A DNA stretch of 64,000 nucleotides from Roseiarcus sp963737365 (GCA_963737365.1 CAVTSD010000007.1:558001-622000); one strand, 5' to 3'; shown: positions 37,375-46,789, counted from the first letter of the stretch. Notes: generated by a model not told the origin, from the letters alone. Numbers and translations are program-made.

Positions 37375-37708
37375 ATGACAGCTACGCTTGAAGACTTCCA
37401 GAAATTCTCCAAAGACCAGATCGAGGCTTTCACCGCTGCGTCGACAACGTTGTCGAAGGGCCTTCAGGAGATCGCCATCGAGTTCGGGCGACTATTCCAA
37501 AAAGTCCTTCGCCGCCGGGTCCGCGATGTACGAGAAGCTTATCGGCGCGCGCAGCGTCGAATCCGCGATTCAAATTCAAACCGAATTCGTGAAGCAGGCC
37601 TACGAGGGTTTTGTCGCCCAGGCGACGAAAGTTTCCGAACTCTACACCCGGGTCGCCTCCGACGCTTTGAAGCCGGTGACGACGGCCTACGCTGGCATCC
37701 AGAAGTAA
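37375..37708 (+). CDS. Phasin (PHA granule protein; one-base frameshift)
   Basis: Small amphipathic-helix protein coating polyhydroxyalkanoate granules; 110 aa after repair. The first frame gives MTATLEDFQKFSKDQIEAFT and continues to EIAIEFG; the second gives DYSKKSFAAGSAMYEKLIGA and ends TKVSELYTRVASDALKPVTT plus a short tail. These are the two halves of a standard phasin_2 protein. Removing one G from the GGG at 37486-37488 joins them exactly (IEFGDYSKKSF). The ATG has GGGAG upstream. The PhaR-like palindromes in front fit PHA control. Sequence error is more likely than true loss. Confidence 0.88.
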
Positions 37709-38082
37709 TCATCGAGCGATCCTCTCGCCGCTAGGACCGGCGAGAAAATTTCTCGAGCCAACGCCGGCGCCTTTCCAGCGCTGGCTTTTTTTTGCGCTTT
37801 TTTCTTTGCGCTCCAATCCGGCCAGTCCTCTCGTTCGTACGGCGACGGAACAGGAGAGGGACATTCCCAGTTGCGTCCTGACGAAGCTCTTGCGCGTGAC
37901 GAGCAAATTGGCAATGCTGCCATTTGGCGACGACATCTGGCGCCAACGACGCGCGGCGCCTAGATGATGTTGGTCCTGTTATTGCGTACGCGTGAATGTA
38001 AGTTCTAGCCAAACCGGCATCAATCGGGGTCTTTCGGTGGCTGCCGCCTCAATTCCGTTAGTGGTTCGAACTCAGAGCGGGA
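37709..38082. other. Intergenic region between phasin and clpS
   Basis: 374 bases without a supported gene: the phasin terminator near its start, then unremarkable sequence leading to clpS. Possible short readings on either strand have poor codon use. Confidence 0.5.
37756..37793 (+). terminator. Rho-independent terminator of phasin
   Basis: Stem AGCCAACGCCGG pairing with CCAGCGCTGGCT (10 of 12 pairs), a 7-base loop and a run of eight T. Located 48 bases after the phasin stop. Confidence 0.85.
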
Positions 38083-38487
38083 ATGGCTCGGCTGGCGCGG
38101 TGGCTCTATCCGGGCTTTGGCGTCGCGCCTCCTCAGGCGTCGATACGACCGATCGCGTCGCGCGAACCGAAGCGAGGAGGAGAAACGCCAGGGTCGGGCG
38201 CGGCGGTGATTACGCGCACGCGGACGCAGACGAAGCGCCCTAACATGTATCGCGTTCTTTTGCTCAACGACGACTACACCCCGATGGAGTTCGTGGTCTC
38301 CATATTGCAGGCCTTCTTCAACAAGGACGCTCAGGAAGCGATGCAGATCATGCTCCAGGTGCATAACAACGGCGTAGGCGAATGCGGCATCTTTAGTTAC
38401 GAGATCGCAGAGACGAAAGTGTCGCAAGTGATGGATCACGCACGCAAGAACCAGCATCCCTTGCAGTGCATCATGGAAAAGAAGTGA
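38083..38487 (+). CDS. clpS: ClpS adaptor protein
   Basis: Adaptor delivering N-end-rule substrates to ClpAP. The conserved core (from about residue 50) contains RPNMYRVLLLNDDYTPMEFV with the NDDYTPMEFV substrate-pocket motif, and ends HARKNQHPLQCIMEKK. The N-terminus is long (134 aa in total), about 30 residues more than usual. The GTG at 38206 would give a more typical 93 aa protein, and the GAGGAGAAA at about 38174 might be its ribosome site though the spacing is too long. The start is therefore open. It ends 10 bases before clpA. Confidence 0.92.
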   Translation: MARLARWLYPGFGVAPPQASIRPIASREPKRGGETPGSGAAVITRTRTQTKRPNMYRVLLLNDDYTPMEFVVSILQAFFNKDAQEAMQIMLQVHNNGVGECGIFSYEIAETKVSQVMDHARKNQHPLQCIMEKK

Positions 38488-38497
38488 AAGGCGCCCG

Positions 38498-40923
38498 ATG
38501 CCAATTTTCTCCCGCGCGCTCGAAAAGACTCTTCGTCGAGCCCTCTCCCTCGCCAACGAGCGCCGTCATGAATACGCGAACTCTTGAGCATCTTCTGCTA
38601 GCGCTGATCGACGATGTCGATGCGGCGGCTGTCCTGCGCGCATGTGGCGTCGACATCGACACGCTGCGCAAGACCGTCGTTCAGTACCTCGACACCGAAC
38701 TTGAAAATCTGGTTGTCGACACTCAGGAGGAAGCCAAGGCCACCAATGGCTTCCAGCGCGTCGTGCAGCGCGCGGCGTTCCATGTTCAGTCATCCGGTCG
38801 TGAGGAAGTGACCGGCGCAAACGTTCTGGTCGCTATCTTCGCCGAGCGCGAGACGCATGCGGCATATTTCCTGCAAGAACAGGACATGACCCGCTACGAC
38901 GCGGTGAACTACATCAGCCATGGCATCGCCAAGCGCCCTGGCGCCTCCGATACCTCGCGCTTGCCGCGCGGCGCCGACGACGAGCACGAGTTCGCGGGAT
39001 TCCAAAGACTCGAAGGACAGTCCGGACTCAAAGAAAAAGGAAGGCGCCTTGGAAGCTTACTGCGTCAACCTCAATAGGAAGGCGCGAGAGGGGCGCATCG
39101 ATCCCCTCATTGGCCGCGAGGCCGAAGTGCAGCGCACCATTCAGGTGCTGTGCCGCCGGCAGAAGAACAATCCGCTCTTGGTTGGCGATCCGGGCGTCGG
39201 TAAAACCGCGATCGCCGAAGGGCTGGCGCGCAAGATCATCAATGCGGACGTGCCTGAGGTTTTGGCCAATTCGACCGTCTTCGCGCTCGACATGGGCGCG
39301 CTCCTTGCAGGCACCCGCTATCGCGGCGACTTCGAAGAGCGCCTGAAGCAGGTGATGAAGGAGATTGAGCAGCACAAGGACGCCATACTGTTCATTGACG
39401 AGATCCATACCGTGATCGGCGCCGGCGCCACTTCGGGTGGCGCGATGGACGCCTCGAACCTGCTCAAGCCGGCCTTGGCGCAGGGGACGCTTCGCTGCAT
39501 CGGTTCAACGACCTACAAGGAGTACCGACAGTACTTCGAGAAGGATCGAGCGCTCGTTCGGCGGTTCCAGAAGATTGACGTCAAAGAGCCGAGCGTTGCC
39601 GACGCGATCGAGATCCTCAAAGGCCTCAAGCCCTATTTCGAGGAGTTCCACAAACTGCGTTACACGGGCGAGGCGGTGAAGGCGGCGGTGGAGCTGTCGT
39701 CGCGCTACATCCACGACCGCAAGCTGCCCGATAAGGCGATCGACGTCATCGATGAGACCGGCGCCTCGCAGATGCTGCTGCCGGAGCCGAAGCGAAAGAA
39801 GACGATCGGGGTCAAGGAGATCGAGGCGACCATCGCGTCAATGGCGCGCATCCCGGCGAAGTCGGTGTCGAAGGACGACACCGAAGTGCTGCAGCACCTC
39901 GAAGAGACCCTGAAGCGCGCGGTCTACGGCCAGAACGAAGCGGTGGCGGCGCTGGCCTCGGCGATCAAGCTCGCCCGCGCTGGCCTGCGCGATCCGGAGA
40001 AGCCCATCGGCTGCTACCTGTTCTCCGGCCCGACTGGCGTCGGCAAGACGGAAGCGGCCCGCCAGCTCTCGGTCAGCCTTGGCTTGGAGCTGACCCGCTT
40101 CGACATGTCAGAATATATGGAGCGCCATACGGTGTCGCGCCTGATTGGCGCGCCGCCAGGCTATGTCGGCTTTGATCAGGGCGGCCTTTTGACAGACGCT
40201 ATCGATCAGCACCCGCACTCCGTTCTATTGCTGGACGAGATCGAGAAGGCCCATCCTGATCTGTTCAACATTCTGTTGCAGATCATGGACCACGGGAAAC
40301 TCACCGATCACTCGGGCAAGCAAATCGACTTCCGCAACGTGATCCTCATCATGACCACCAATGCAGGTGCGCGGGATCTCGCAGGCGCCGCCTTCGGCTT
40401 CCACAAGTCGAAGCGGGAAGGCGATGACACTGAGGCGATTGACCGGCTGTTTGCACCCGAGTTCCGCAACCAACTCGACGCCATCGTGCCGTTCGCTCGG
40501 CTGCCGGAAGGGGTGATCGCCCGGGTCGTCGACAAGTTTATCCTGCAGCTTGAGGCTCAGCTGAGCGACCGCAACGTCACGATCGAACTCACCGACGAAG
40601 CGCGCGAATGGCTGGTCAAAAACGGCTATGATGAAGCGATGGGCGCGCGGCCGATGGCGCGCGTGATTCAGACCCAGATCAAGACGCCGCTCGCTGACGA
40701 GGTCCTGTTCGGCCGGCTGAAAGGCGGGGGCGTGGTCAAGGTGGTCGTCGTCGCTGACGAAACGGGAACGAAGAAGCTCAGCTTCGTCTATCCTGAGGGG
40801 CCGGCCCAGCCCCGGCTCGAGCGCGATTTGATTGTCTCGGCCGGCGCCCGACGAACGCGCAAGCGCGTGGAGCCCGCCAACTCGGACGCTGACGACAAGG
40901 AGCCTGCTCCCGAAGAACCCTGA
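38498..40923 (+). CDS. clpA: ClpA ATPase subunit (two one-base frameshifts)
   Basis: Hexameric AAA+ unfoldase of the ClpAP protease. The reconstructed protein is 807 aa. ATG at 38498 gives MPIFSRALEKTLRRALSLAN, then a one-base shift in the AA at 38580-38581 (GCGAACTCTTGA) leads into TLEHLLLALIDDVDAAAV. A second shift in the GGG at 38996-38998 leads into DSKDSKDSPDSKKKEGALEA. From there the frame is open to the end. Motifs: N-domain as above; first Walker A GDPGVGKT; second Walker A SGPTGVGKTE; and LLDEIEKAHPDLFN (second Walker B). Both shifts look like extra bases in short runs. An intact clpA is expected in this group, so sequencing error is the likely cause. Confidence 0.93.
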
Positions 40924-40955
40924 GCGTCGCTTCGCATTTCTCGATTGAGCATCAT

Positions 40956-40996
40956 GAACGGCCCGCGTTGCCCAGCGCGGGCCGTTCCGCGTTTTT
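40956..40996 (+). terminator. Rho-independent terminator of clpSA
   Basis: Perfect 12-bp stem GAACGGCCCGCG / CGCGGGCCGTTC, 8-base loop, then CGCG and five T. It lies 33 bases after the clpA stop. Confidence 0.92.
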
Positions 40997-41053
40997 GACG
41001 CGAGGTGCTTTGCGATCTAGGCGTCGAGGCGAGAGCGGCTAGGGTATCAGATT

Positions 41054-42164
41054 GGCTCTTATAGCGTTTTCTGTTGATTTGGATGAGAGTGGCTTGGATC
41101 GGAGGAGTTGATTCGATGCGGGCTGAGGACTTTTCGGCATGGCTGGCGGCGGTGGCTGGCTTGAGCGCGGAACAACGGGTCGAGGCTTTGGCGACCTTGA
41201 AGCGGGCGGCGGTCGAGGCGTCGATCTCCGCGCCGGACGGGACTTCCGAGGCTTGGCCGGAGCGGGGCGGCAAGCGCCGACCTCGGGAGGACACGCTTGG
41301 GTCGGCCAGTCTCGAGCGGGTCGCGTCCCAGGGCTGCCCCCATTGCGCGGGCCGCGATGTCGTCGGCTGGGGTCGTTCCAATGGGCTGTTGCGGTTCCGC
41401 TGCAAGAGTTGCGGGCGCACGTTCAACGCCCTGACCAAGACGCCGATGGCCCATCTGCGCAAGAAGGAGCGGTGGCCCATTCACGCCCAGGCGATGATCG
41501 AGGGCAAAAGTCTGGCTAAGACCGCCGAACTCTGCGGCGTCCATCCGACGACGGCGTTCCGCTGGCGGCATCGGTTTTTGCGCGCGCCCGCCGACGACAA
41601 GCCTCGAACGTTGAGCGGAATCGTCGAGGCGGATGAGACCTTCATCCTCGAATCCTTCAAGGGCCGGTGGTCCGATCTGCCGCGAAAGGCGCGAAAGCGA
41701 GGTGGAAAGGCCCGCTATCCAGGCCTTTATCAGGATAACATTCCCATCCTTGTCGCGCGCGACAGGAAGGGCGCGACCTTCGATGCGGTCCTGCCTCAGG
41801 TTGACGGCGTTTCCGTCCGAACCGCGCTCGCCGGCGTCGTCACGCCGGGCAATCACCTGATCGGCGACGGGGGGCGGGCGATCGCCGCTTTCGCCCGCCA
41901 GGCGGGCATTCCTTTCCACGCCGTGCCCTCGCCCGGAAAGCCGACCGGCGAGGCGCCTCATCTGCACATCAACAACGTCAACGCCTATCACAGCCGTCTC
42001 AAGCAATGGCTGGTCCCCTTCAAAGGCGTCGCCACCAAGAACCTGCCAAGCTATCTCGGCTGGCGACGCGCCATCGAAGCCTGGGGCGACCAACTCGCCC
42101 CGCCCAACTGGATCAAAGGCGCTATCGGCAATGGGCCATATCAACAGGCAACGCTATAAGAGCC
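41054..42164 (+). mobile_element. IS1595-family insertion sequence
   Basis: 1111-bp element with terminal inverted repeats: GGCTCTTATAGCGTT at 41054-41068 is exactly repeated inverted at 42150-42164, and similarity extends imperfectly for about another 15 bases (CTGTTGAT shared). It contains one complete transposase gene. The 8 bases on either side (ATCAGATT and CACAATTT) are not the same, so no target duplication is visible. It lies after the clpA terminator. Confidence 0.9.
41116..42159 (+). CDS. IS1595-family transposase (ISXO2-like)
   Basis: 347 aa transposase. An N-terminal zinc ribbon has Cys74, Cys77, Cys96 and Cys99 (CPHC...CKSC), followed by a helix-turn-helix (AKTAELCGVHPTTAFRWRHR). 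The DDE-type catalytic core has Asp173 in VEADETFILES, Asp251 in LIGDGGRAI and then HINNVNAYHSRLKQWL, where Asn stands in the place that many DDE transposases have Glu; Asn variants are known in this family. The ATG at 41116 follows GGAGGAG. The gene is intact, so the element may be active. Confidence 0.92.
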   Translation: MRAEDFSAWLAAVAGLSAEQRVEALATLKRAAVEASISAPDGTSEAWPERGGKRRPREDTLGSASLERVASQGCPHCAGRDVVGWGRSNGLLRFRCKSCGRTFNALTKTPMAHLRKKERWPIHAQAMIEGKSLAKTAELCGVHPTTAFRWRHRFLRAPADDKPRTLSGIVEADETFILESFKGRWSDLPRKARKRGGKARYPGLYQDNIPILVARDRKGATFDAVLPQVDGVSVRTALAGVVTPGNHLIGDGGRAIAAFARQAGIPFHAVPSPGKPTGEAPHLHINNVNAYHSRLKQWLVPFKGVATKNLPSYLGWRRAIEAWGDQLAPPNWIKGAIGNGPYQQATL

Positions 42165-42500
42165 CACAATTTCTTGCAGAAAATCAGAAGTCAGATTAAG
42201 CTCGCCCCCATGAGCGATCCGTTCCTTCCGTGCGCCAAGCGTGGGCTGCTATTCCGAAGGCTTTGACGGGACGCCAAAAAGCGACGAGAAAAATTTTCTA
42301 CTGAAAATCCGTTGTAACCCATTGAAAAGACTAGATTCGGACGAGAGAATCCAAGGAAATCCAAGGAAATCCAACCCCCAAAATCAGGGGATTTCGCAAG
42401 GAAACCGCCAGTCGCCTAGGAAATCCAAATCAGGTCGATCGGACTGAACGTGTCCGTGGCCTTGAAGGCGCAAGACCAACTCCATCCAGAGCAACCTGCT
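42165..42500. other. Intergenic region after the IS, with repeat copy B
   Basis: 336 bases without a supported gene. It holds copy B of the 61-bp repeat, followed by a GGGGATTTCG segment that may pair with the repeat's AAATCC units, and ordinary sequence up to the epimerase stop. Confidence 0.6.
42314..42374. repeat. Dispersed 61-bp repeat, copy B
   Basis: GTAACCCATTGAAAAG ... TTCGGACGAGAGAATCC followed by AATCCAAGGA-type units; 57 of 61 positions identical to 28921-28981. Weak similarity extends about 30 bases further upstream in both copies (CGAGAA/TTTTCT). Confidence 0.85.
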
Positions 42501-43450
42501 TCAGCCCCTGGGCTTCGATTCGGCGCGAAAGGCGAGCGCGGTTTCGGGCACGCCTGTTTCGAACGGCGTGACGTCAGACCAAAACGCGGCTTTGAAACGG
42601 CTCGCGTCGACCTGGTACGGTCGATCCCATTGGAAGCGCATTTCCTTCAGTTCGCGCAGGAAGGGCGAGAACATCGCGCTTGGGCCAAGCATCCAGGCCG
42701 GCATGGCGCTTATGCGCAGCTTCACGCCGAGCGTGTCGGCTGCGATTTGTAGGATGTCGCGGGTTGTTCGGGTGGGCGCACACGGCATGTGCCAAGCCTG
42801 ACCGAAGGCCGAGTCGGGCGCGTCGAGTAGCGTCGTCGTCGCGCGCGCGACGTCCGGCACGTAGGCGTAGTCGTGCAGCACGTCCGCTGAACCGACGAAG
42901 ACGGCGGGTTTGCCCTGAGCGAGCTTGCCGATCGAGGTGTCGCCAAGGAAAGAAAGACCGACGCCTGGCCCATAGAAGTCGGGCGCGCGCAGCGCCGCCA
43001 CTCGCGCTTCACCCGCGTCGGCAGCGTCCATCCAGATCCGGGTCGCGGCTGAGCGGGCCGCCGGCTTTAGACCATAGTCGATGAGCGGCATCGTCTCGGT
43101 GAGCGGCGTCGTCTGAGGGCCGTACATATAGAGATTGTCGAGGAACACCATGCGCGCGCCGGTCGCCTTGCAGGCGGTGACAAAATTGCTCATGACCCTC
43201 GGCCAGCGTCGCGCCAAACCACGCCGGAATAGGGAAAGCCAATCGCGACCAAGAACTGGCCCGAGCCGCCTACGGCCTTAACGACCGCGTCCCGGTTGAG
43301 CGCGTCCGCAGGCTTAAAGGTTGCGCCCTTCGTGAGATTTTTCGGTTCGCTCCGCTGAGCGACGACCACCTCGCGGCCTTCCGCCGCCAGCCGCGCCGCT
43401 GTGGCGCGCCCAACCGGGCCGTAGCCGAAAATCGTAATCCTGTCGGTCAT
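42501..43450 (-). CDS. NAD-dependent epimerase/dehydratase-family protein (one-base frameshift)
   Basis: Extended short-chain dehydrogenase fold, 316 aa if repaired. The first frame gives MTDRITIFGYGPVGRATAAR, with the GxGxxG nucleotide motif, to GFPYSGVVWRDA; the second continues WPRVMSNFVTACKATGARMV, with the catalytic Tyr region DNLYMYGP and later DFYGPGVGLSFLGD and DYAYVPDVARA. One base is missing near 43203-43206: GCT-GG reads as GCT-TGG if a T is restored. Similar bacterial proteins are annotated simply as epimerases; the substrate is unknown. It is divergent from nothing close; the Nudix gene follows 190 bases away on the same strand, upstream. Confidence 0.78.
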
Positions 43451-43642
43451 CTGCGACCTCCGTGTTAGGGGCGCGTAGCGCGTCGGCGCCGGCCGCGCCT
43501 TTCCTATAACGCAACATCCTCGCCCGTCGGGTCAGGAGAGGCGGGCCGTCTTTGACGGAGAATATTGCATAAACGCCACCCGGAAAATGTGGCAGGCGAA
43601 GCGGAGGAACGCGATGGCGCATCGCCTCAAAGGCGCCATCGG

Positions 43643-44377
43643 TTACCCAACCGATCTTTGAGCAAATGCATGGCGGAGGTAGTCGGCCACAAAGCTCGGC
43701 ACGCGCGTTTCATCGATATCTTCCGGGTCGCGCACGATGTGCACGCGGACAAACTCGGCCAACGGGTCGCGCGCCAGGAACGCCTCGATCCGCGCCTTGA
43801 GCCGGTCGGCCGGGAGCGGAAAGGTCATCAATTTCATGCATGCGATGCGTTGATCCGTCATCACCACAGTCCAGCCCGGCGCCATGTTCGTCTCGGCAGC
43901 CAGGAGCCCCGTCTCTTCGAGCAACTCGCGGCGCGCGCTTGCCTCAAGATCCACCCGATCGTCGAAGACATCGTCTGGGTCCGGCGTCCCCGCAGGGAAG
44001 TAGATCTGGCCGGCGTTGTATGTGTGGTGCGCCATCTCGCCCAGCAGAAAAGCTCCGTCCTCCGAGCGCAACGCGGCCATCGCGAAGCAATTGTCGACAG
44101 GCCCGCCTGGATGGCCGAATGCTGTCCACGCGAGGAAATCAGCATAGTCGGTCTCGAAATAGACGCCCTTGAGCTTCAACTTTCCGTCCGGCCGGGTCTC
44201 GATCAGGCGCTCGCCGAGAAGCAGCACACGCCCGTTGAAAAGTGACGGCTTGGCCTTCGTCAGTCGCCCCCAATGCGCGGCGATTGCCGCCGACTGGCGT
44301 TCGGCGAACTCCCAGCCCGAGGGCTCGAAAGCAAGGTCAAGCTCCGCGATCTCGAGCAGATGGGCTTGCTCGCTCAA
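43643..44377 (-). CDS. Nudix hydrolase
   Basis: 244 aa Mg2+-dependent hydrolase of nucleoside diphosphate derivatives. The Nudix core REL-LEETG-L is intact at residues 150-158, giving the catalytic glutamates. The first half of the box is unusual: after Gly130 the segment TPDPDDVFDDRVDLE is longer than the standard Gx5E spacing. The N-terminal 95 residues form a separate domain with FNGRVLLLGERL and VYFETDYADFLAW, typical of a rhizobial subgroup. It begins with a 4-base overlap with the PhzF-family gene upstream. Confidence 0.85.
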   Translation of the reverse strand: MSEQAHLLEIAELDLAFEPSGWEFAERQSAAIAAHWGRLTKAKPSLFNGRVLLLGERLIETRPDGKLKLKGVYFETDYADFLAWTAFGHPGGPVDNCFAMAALRSEDGAFLLGEMAHHTYNAGQIYFPAGTPDPDDVFDDRVDLEASARRELLEETGLLAAETNMAPGWTVVMTDQRIACMKLMTFPLPADRLKARIEAFLARDPLAEFVRVHIVRDPEDIDETRVPSFVADYLRHAFAQRSVG

Positions 44378-45279
44378 AGGTCGAGCGAACCGCTGGAGAC
44401 GAGGACGACCGACCCGCCGATCGTTGCGGAGACGAGCGCGCCATTCTCGATCACCATGCCCAGCGCGATCAGACTCGGCCTGCCCATCTCGAAACCTTGC
44501 TCGATCGTCAGCATGTGCTCGCCGTCACGCGGGCGGTCAAATGCTTGTACGACGCCTGCGAACGCGGCGACCGCGCTTCCGGTCGCCGGGTCTTCGGCCA
44601 CTCCCCAGGCGCCTGCGAACATGCGCGCATGAAAGGCCGACGTCTCCTGCTGCGTCTCGCGGGTGTAAACGAAGGTCGCCGGGCTATCTTTGGTCGCCCC
44701 GGGCATCACGCCGGGGGCGGCGCGGCCGATCGCGTCGATCGAACGGATTGGAACAAACAGGAATGGCGCGCCCGCGCTGTAGAGGCTCGGCTCATGTCCA
44801 TCGAAACCGATGTCGCCCTCCTCGAGGCCGAGGCCGGCGGCGATCTCGGCCGTGGATGGCGGTTTGTCCTCAAGCCGTTCGGGCAGCTTGGGGAGCTCAA
44901 AATAAGCGGCAAGCGCCTGGCCCTTGCGGCGGCGCACGACGCTGACCACGTCGCCGATCGGCTCCTCAAGCACAATTCTTAGATCCTGAGCGGCAAGCAG
45001 AGCGCTTGCACGCTGATGCGCAATGAGCGCCGCTGCTCCAACTGTGGGATGGCCGGCGAAAGGTAGTTCGCGCTTGGGGGTAAAGATCCTCACCCGCGCG
45101 CTGTTGACGGCATCGATCGGCTCGAAAACGAACACAGTCTCAGACAGGTTAAACTCGGCCGCGATCGCCTGCATGCGCGCGTCGCCGAGCCCCTCGGCGT
45201 CCAGAACCACGGCAAGCGGATTGCCAGCCAGCGCCGTCTCGGTGAACACATCGAGCGTTTGAAACCGGCGCATCATCAA
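44374..45279 (-). CDS. PhzF-family protein (isomerase-like)
   Basis: 301 aa protein of the diaminopimelate epimerase-like PhzF fold. Visible family segments are FQTLDVFTETALAGNPLAVV at the start, FAGHPTVGAAALIA near residue 70, with the catalytic acid nearby (FNLSETVFVF), and AEDPATGSAVAAFAGVV near 240. Outside phenazine clusters such proteins are isomerases or lyases of uncertain substrate, and there are no phz partner genes here. Overlaps the Nudix gene by 4 bases, so the two are likely coupled. Confidence 0.88.
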   Translation of the reverse strand: MMMRRFQTLDVFTETALAGNPLAVVLDAEGLGDARMQAIAAEFNLSETVFVFEPIDAVNSARVRIFTPKRELPFAGHPTVGAAALIAHQRASALLAAQDLRIVLEEPIGDVVSVVRRRKGQALAAYFELPKLPERLEDKPPSTAEIAAGLGLEEGDIGFDGHEPSLYSAGAPFLFVPIRSIDAIGRAAPGVMPGATKDSPATFVYTRETQQETSAFHARMFAGAWGVAEDPATGSAVAAFAGVVQAFDRPRDGEHMLTIEQGFEMGRPSLIALGMVIENGALVSATIGGSVVLVSSGSLDL

Positions 45280-45325
45280 GAAGAGTTCCGCCCCCGAAGA
45301 GCTCCTCTAGTCTGGAAAGGCGCTG

Positions 45326-45688
45326 CTAATACAAGTCCAGCCAGGGCCCGCTCAACCCAGGCGCGGAGACAGTGATCAGCGGCCGGTTCGATTCTGGCAG
45401 GGACCCGTCGTTCGGCAGCCGGTCGAGCCCGCGCGGAGCAACGAATGTCCCTTCGTTGGAATAGCGCTGGGGAGGCCTCAACGTATCAAGAGCATAGCCG
45501 GTGCGGGAGCCGACGGGAGCCCACGTGCCCAACGTCAGCCAGGGCTCGACGCTCTCGCGAACGATAATCTGGCGGCCCGCCGCCGCCGGATGCTTCACGT
45601 GATGATGAACGGGCTGCGCGTTGGCGCAGTTCGAAGCGAACAAAATTCCGAGCGCGATGGCTCCAACAAGACCAGAAGAATGTGTCAC
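45326..45688 (-). CDS. Small secreted protein of unknown function
   Basis: 120 aa precursor with a signal peptide ending NCANA-QPV. The mature part has a His cluster at once (HHHVKH), a Pro/Gly-rich body with VGSRTGYALDTLRPPQRYSN, and ends SGPWLDLY. No domain is recognised. It lies 46 bases upstream of the PhzF gene on the same strand and may share its transcript. Confidence 0.55.
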   Translation of the reverse strand: MTHSSGLVGAIALGILFASNCANAQPVHHHVKHPAAAGRQIIVRESVEPWLTLGTWAPVGSRTGYALDTLRPPQRYSNEGTFVAPRGLDRLPNDGSLPESNRPLITVSAPGLSGPWLDLY

Positions 45689-45777
45689 GAACGCCCCCTT
45701 AGCCGCGCCCCATTGTACACCAAGTCCGGTCTACTCATGGGCCGATGTGCAAGAAAAGTAAATGAACGCTTCAGGAA

Positions 45778-46632
45778 TCAAACTGTTTCTACGGCAAAAA
45801 GTTGCGACGGCTGGGTAAACTCATCTTGAGCGGCCACCAAGCTCAGCTCGCGCGACCCTAATTCCAAAGTCGCCTTCACAACCGCGTAAACCGATGACGT
45901 GGCGCGCGTTAGCGCGTCGCGCGTGTCGTGGGTCTCCAGCCAATGGTGAAAAAACAGCGCGGCGAACACGTCCCCTGAGCCATTGACGGAAATCGGAAGG
46001 TTCGGCGTGCGAACTCGCCAGAGGCCGGCTTCGTCGCCTGCCAAAATATCGAGCGCGCCGGGAGGCGTGTCGTCGAGCTGAAGGGACGTCGCCGCGACCA
46101 CCTGCGGTCCCCGCGCGCGCAACGCGGCGATGGCCCGCCGCGCGTTTTGCAGGGAGTTTGCCCGTTCGCCGGTCAGCCATTCGAGCTCGAAGGCGTTTGG
46201 CGTGGCGATGGTCGCCTGGGGCAGGGCGCGGTCACGGAAAAATTCCCCGACGCCGGCAGCCACGTAGATCCCTGGGCCCACATCGCCAATCACCGGATCG
46301 CATGCGTAGGCTGCTTCGCTGTTGGCGCTGCGGATGCGCTCAAGCGCCCGCAGAGCGGCCACGCCCATCTCCGCCCTGCCGAGGTAGCCGGTCAACAGAC
46401 CGGCGCAGCGCGGAAGTACGCCGATCGCCTCCAATCCGGTGAGGCAGTCGTCGATCATCGCTGCGTCGAAGGCGCGACCGCGCCAGCCTGCATAGCCCAC
46501 GTGACTGGAATATTGCACCGTCATCAACGGCCAGACCTCGCGCCCGAGCCGTTGCAGAGGGAAAACCGCCGCCGAATTGCCGACATGGCCATAGACGACA
46601 TGCGACTGGATCGAGAGGATGGGCGAAAGCAT
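45778..46632 (-). CDS. pdxY: Pyridoxal kinase
   Basis: Phosphorylates pyridoxal to pyridoxal 5'-phosphate in the salvage route. The 284 aa protein belongs to the ribokinase-like PdxY group: it opens ILSIQSHVVYGHVGNSAAVF, has VQYSSHVGYAGWRG near residue 40, DPVIGDVGPGIYV near 114 and the anion-hole region VNGSGDVFAALFF near 214 with catalytic Asp. Length is standard. Divergent from adenine deaminase. Confidence 0.93.
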   Translation of the reverse strand: MLSPILSIQSHVVYGHVGNSAAVFPLQRLGREVWPLMTVQYSSHVGYAGWRGRAFDAAMIDDCLTGLEAIGVLPRCAGLLTGYLGRAEMGVAALRALERIRSANSEAAYACDPVIGDVGPGIYVAAGVGEFFRDRALPQATIATPNAFELEWLTGERANSLQNARRAIAALRARGPQVVAATSLQLDDTPPGALDILAGDEAGLWRVRTPNLPISVNGSGDVFAALFFHHWLETHDTRDALTRATSSVYAVVKATLELGSRELSLVAAQDEFTQPSQLFAVETV

Positions 46633-46789
46633 AGCCTCAGACCAAAGTACGATTCGCAGGCGGGGTCAAAGCGGAACCGCCGCTCGCTCGCGCATGCCTC
46701 AAGCCTAGCGTGTACGGATCGCTTGAGCGGGCTCGGCAAGCCTGAAACAATGCTCTGAAGATTCAGCCCGAAGATTTAAAGGAAACCGA

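Noticed and set aside
41040..42180. 8-bp target duplication around the IS
   Set aside because: Flanks ATCAGATT and CACAATTT do not match, even when the boundaries are shifted by a base.
28921..42374. Genomic island bounded by the 61-bp direct repeats as attachment sites
   Set aside because: The interval holds core genes (carboxypeptidase, clpS, clpA, DUF1489) and no integrase, so the repeats are better seen as a dispersed element.
44374..45279. Phenazine biosynthesis gene cluster
   Set aside because: Only a PhzF-family gene is present; no other phz genes lie nearby and such orphans are common.
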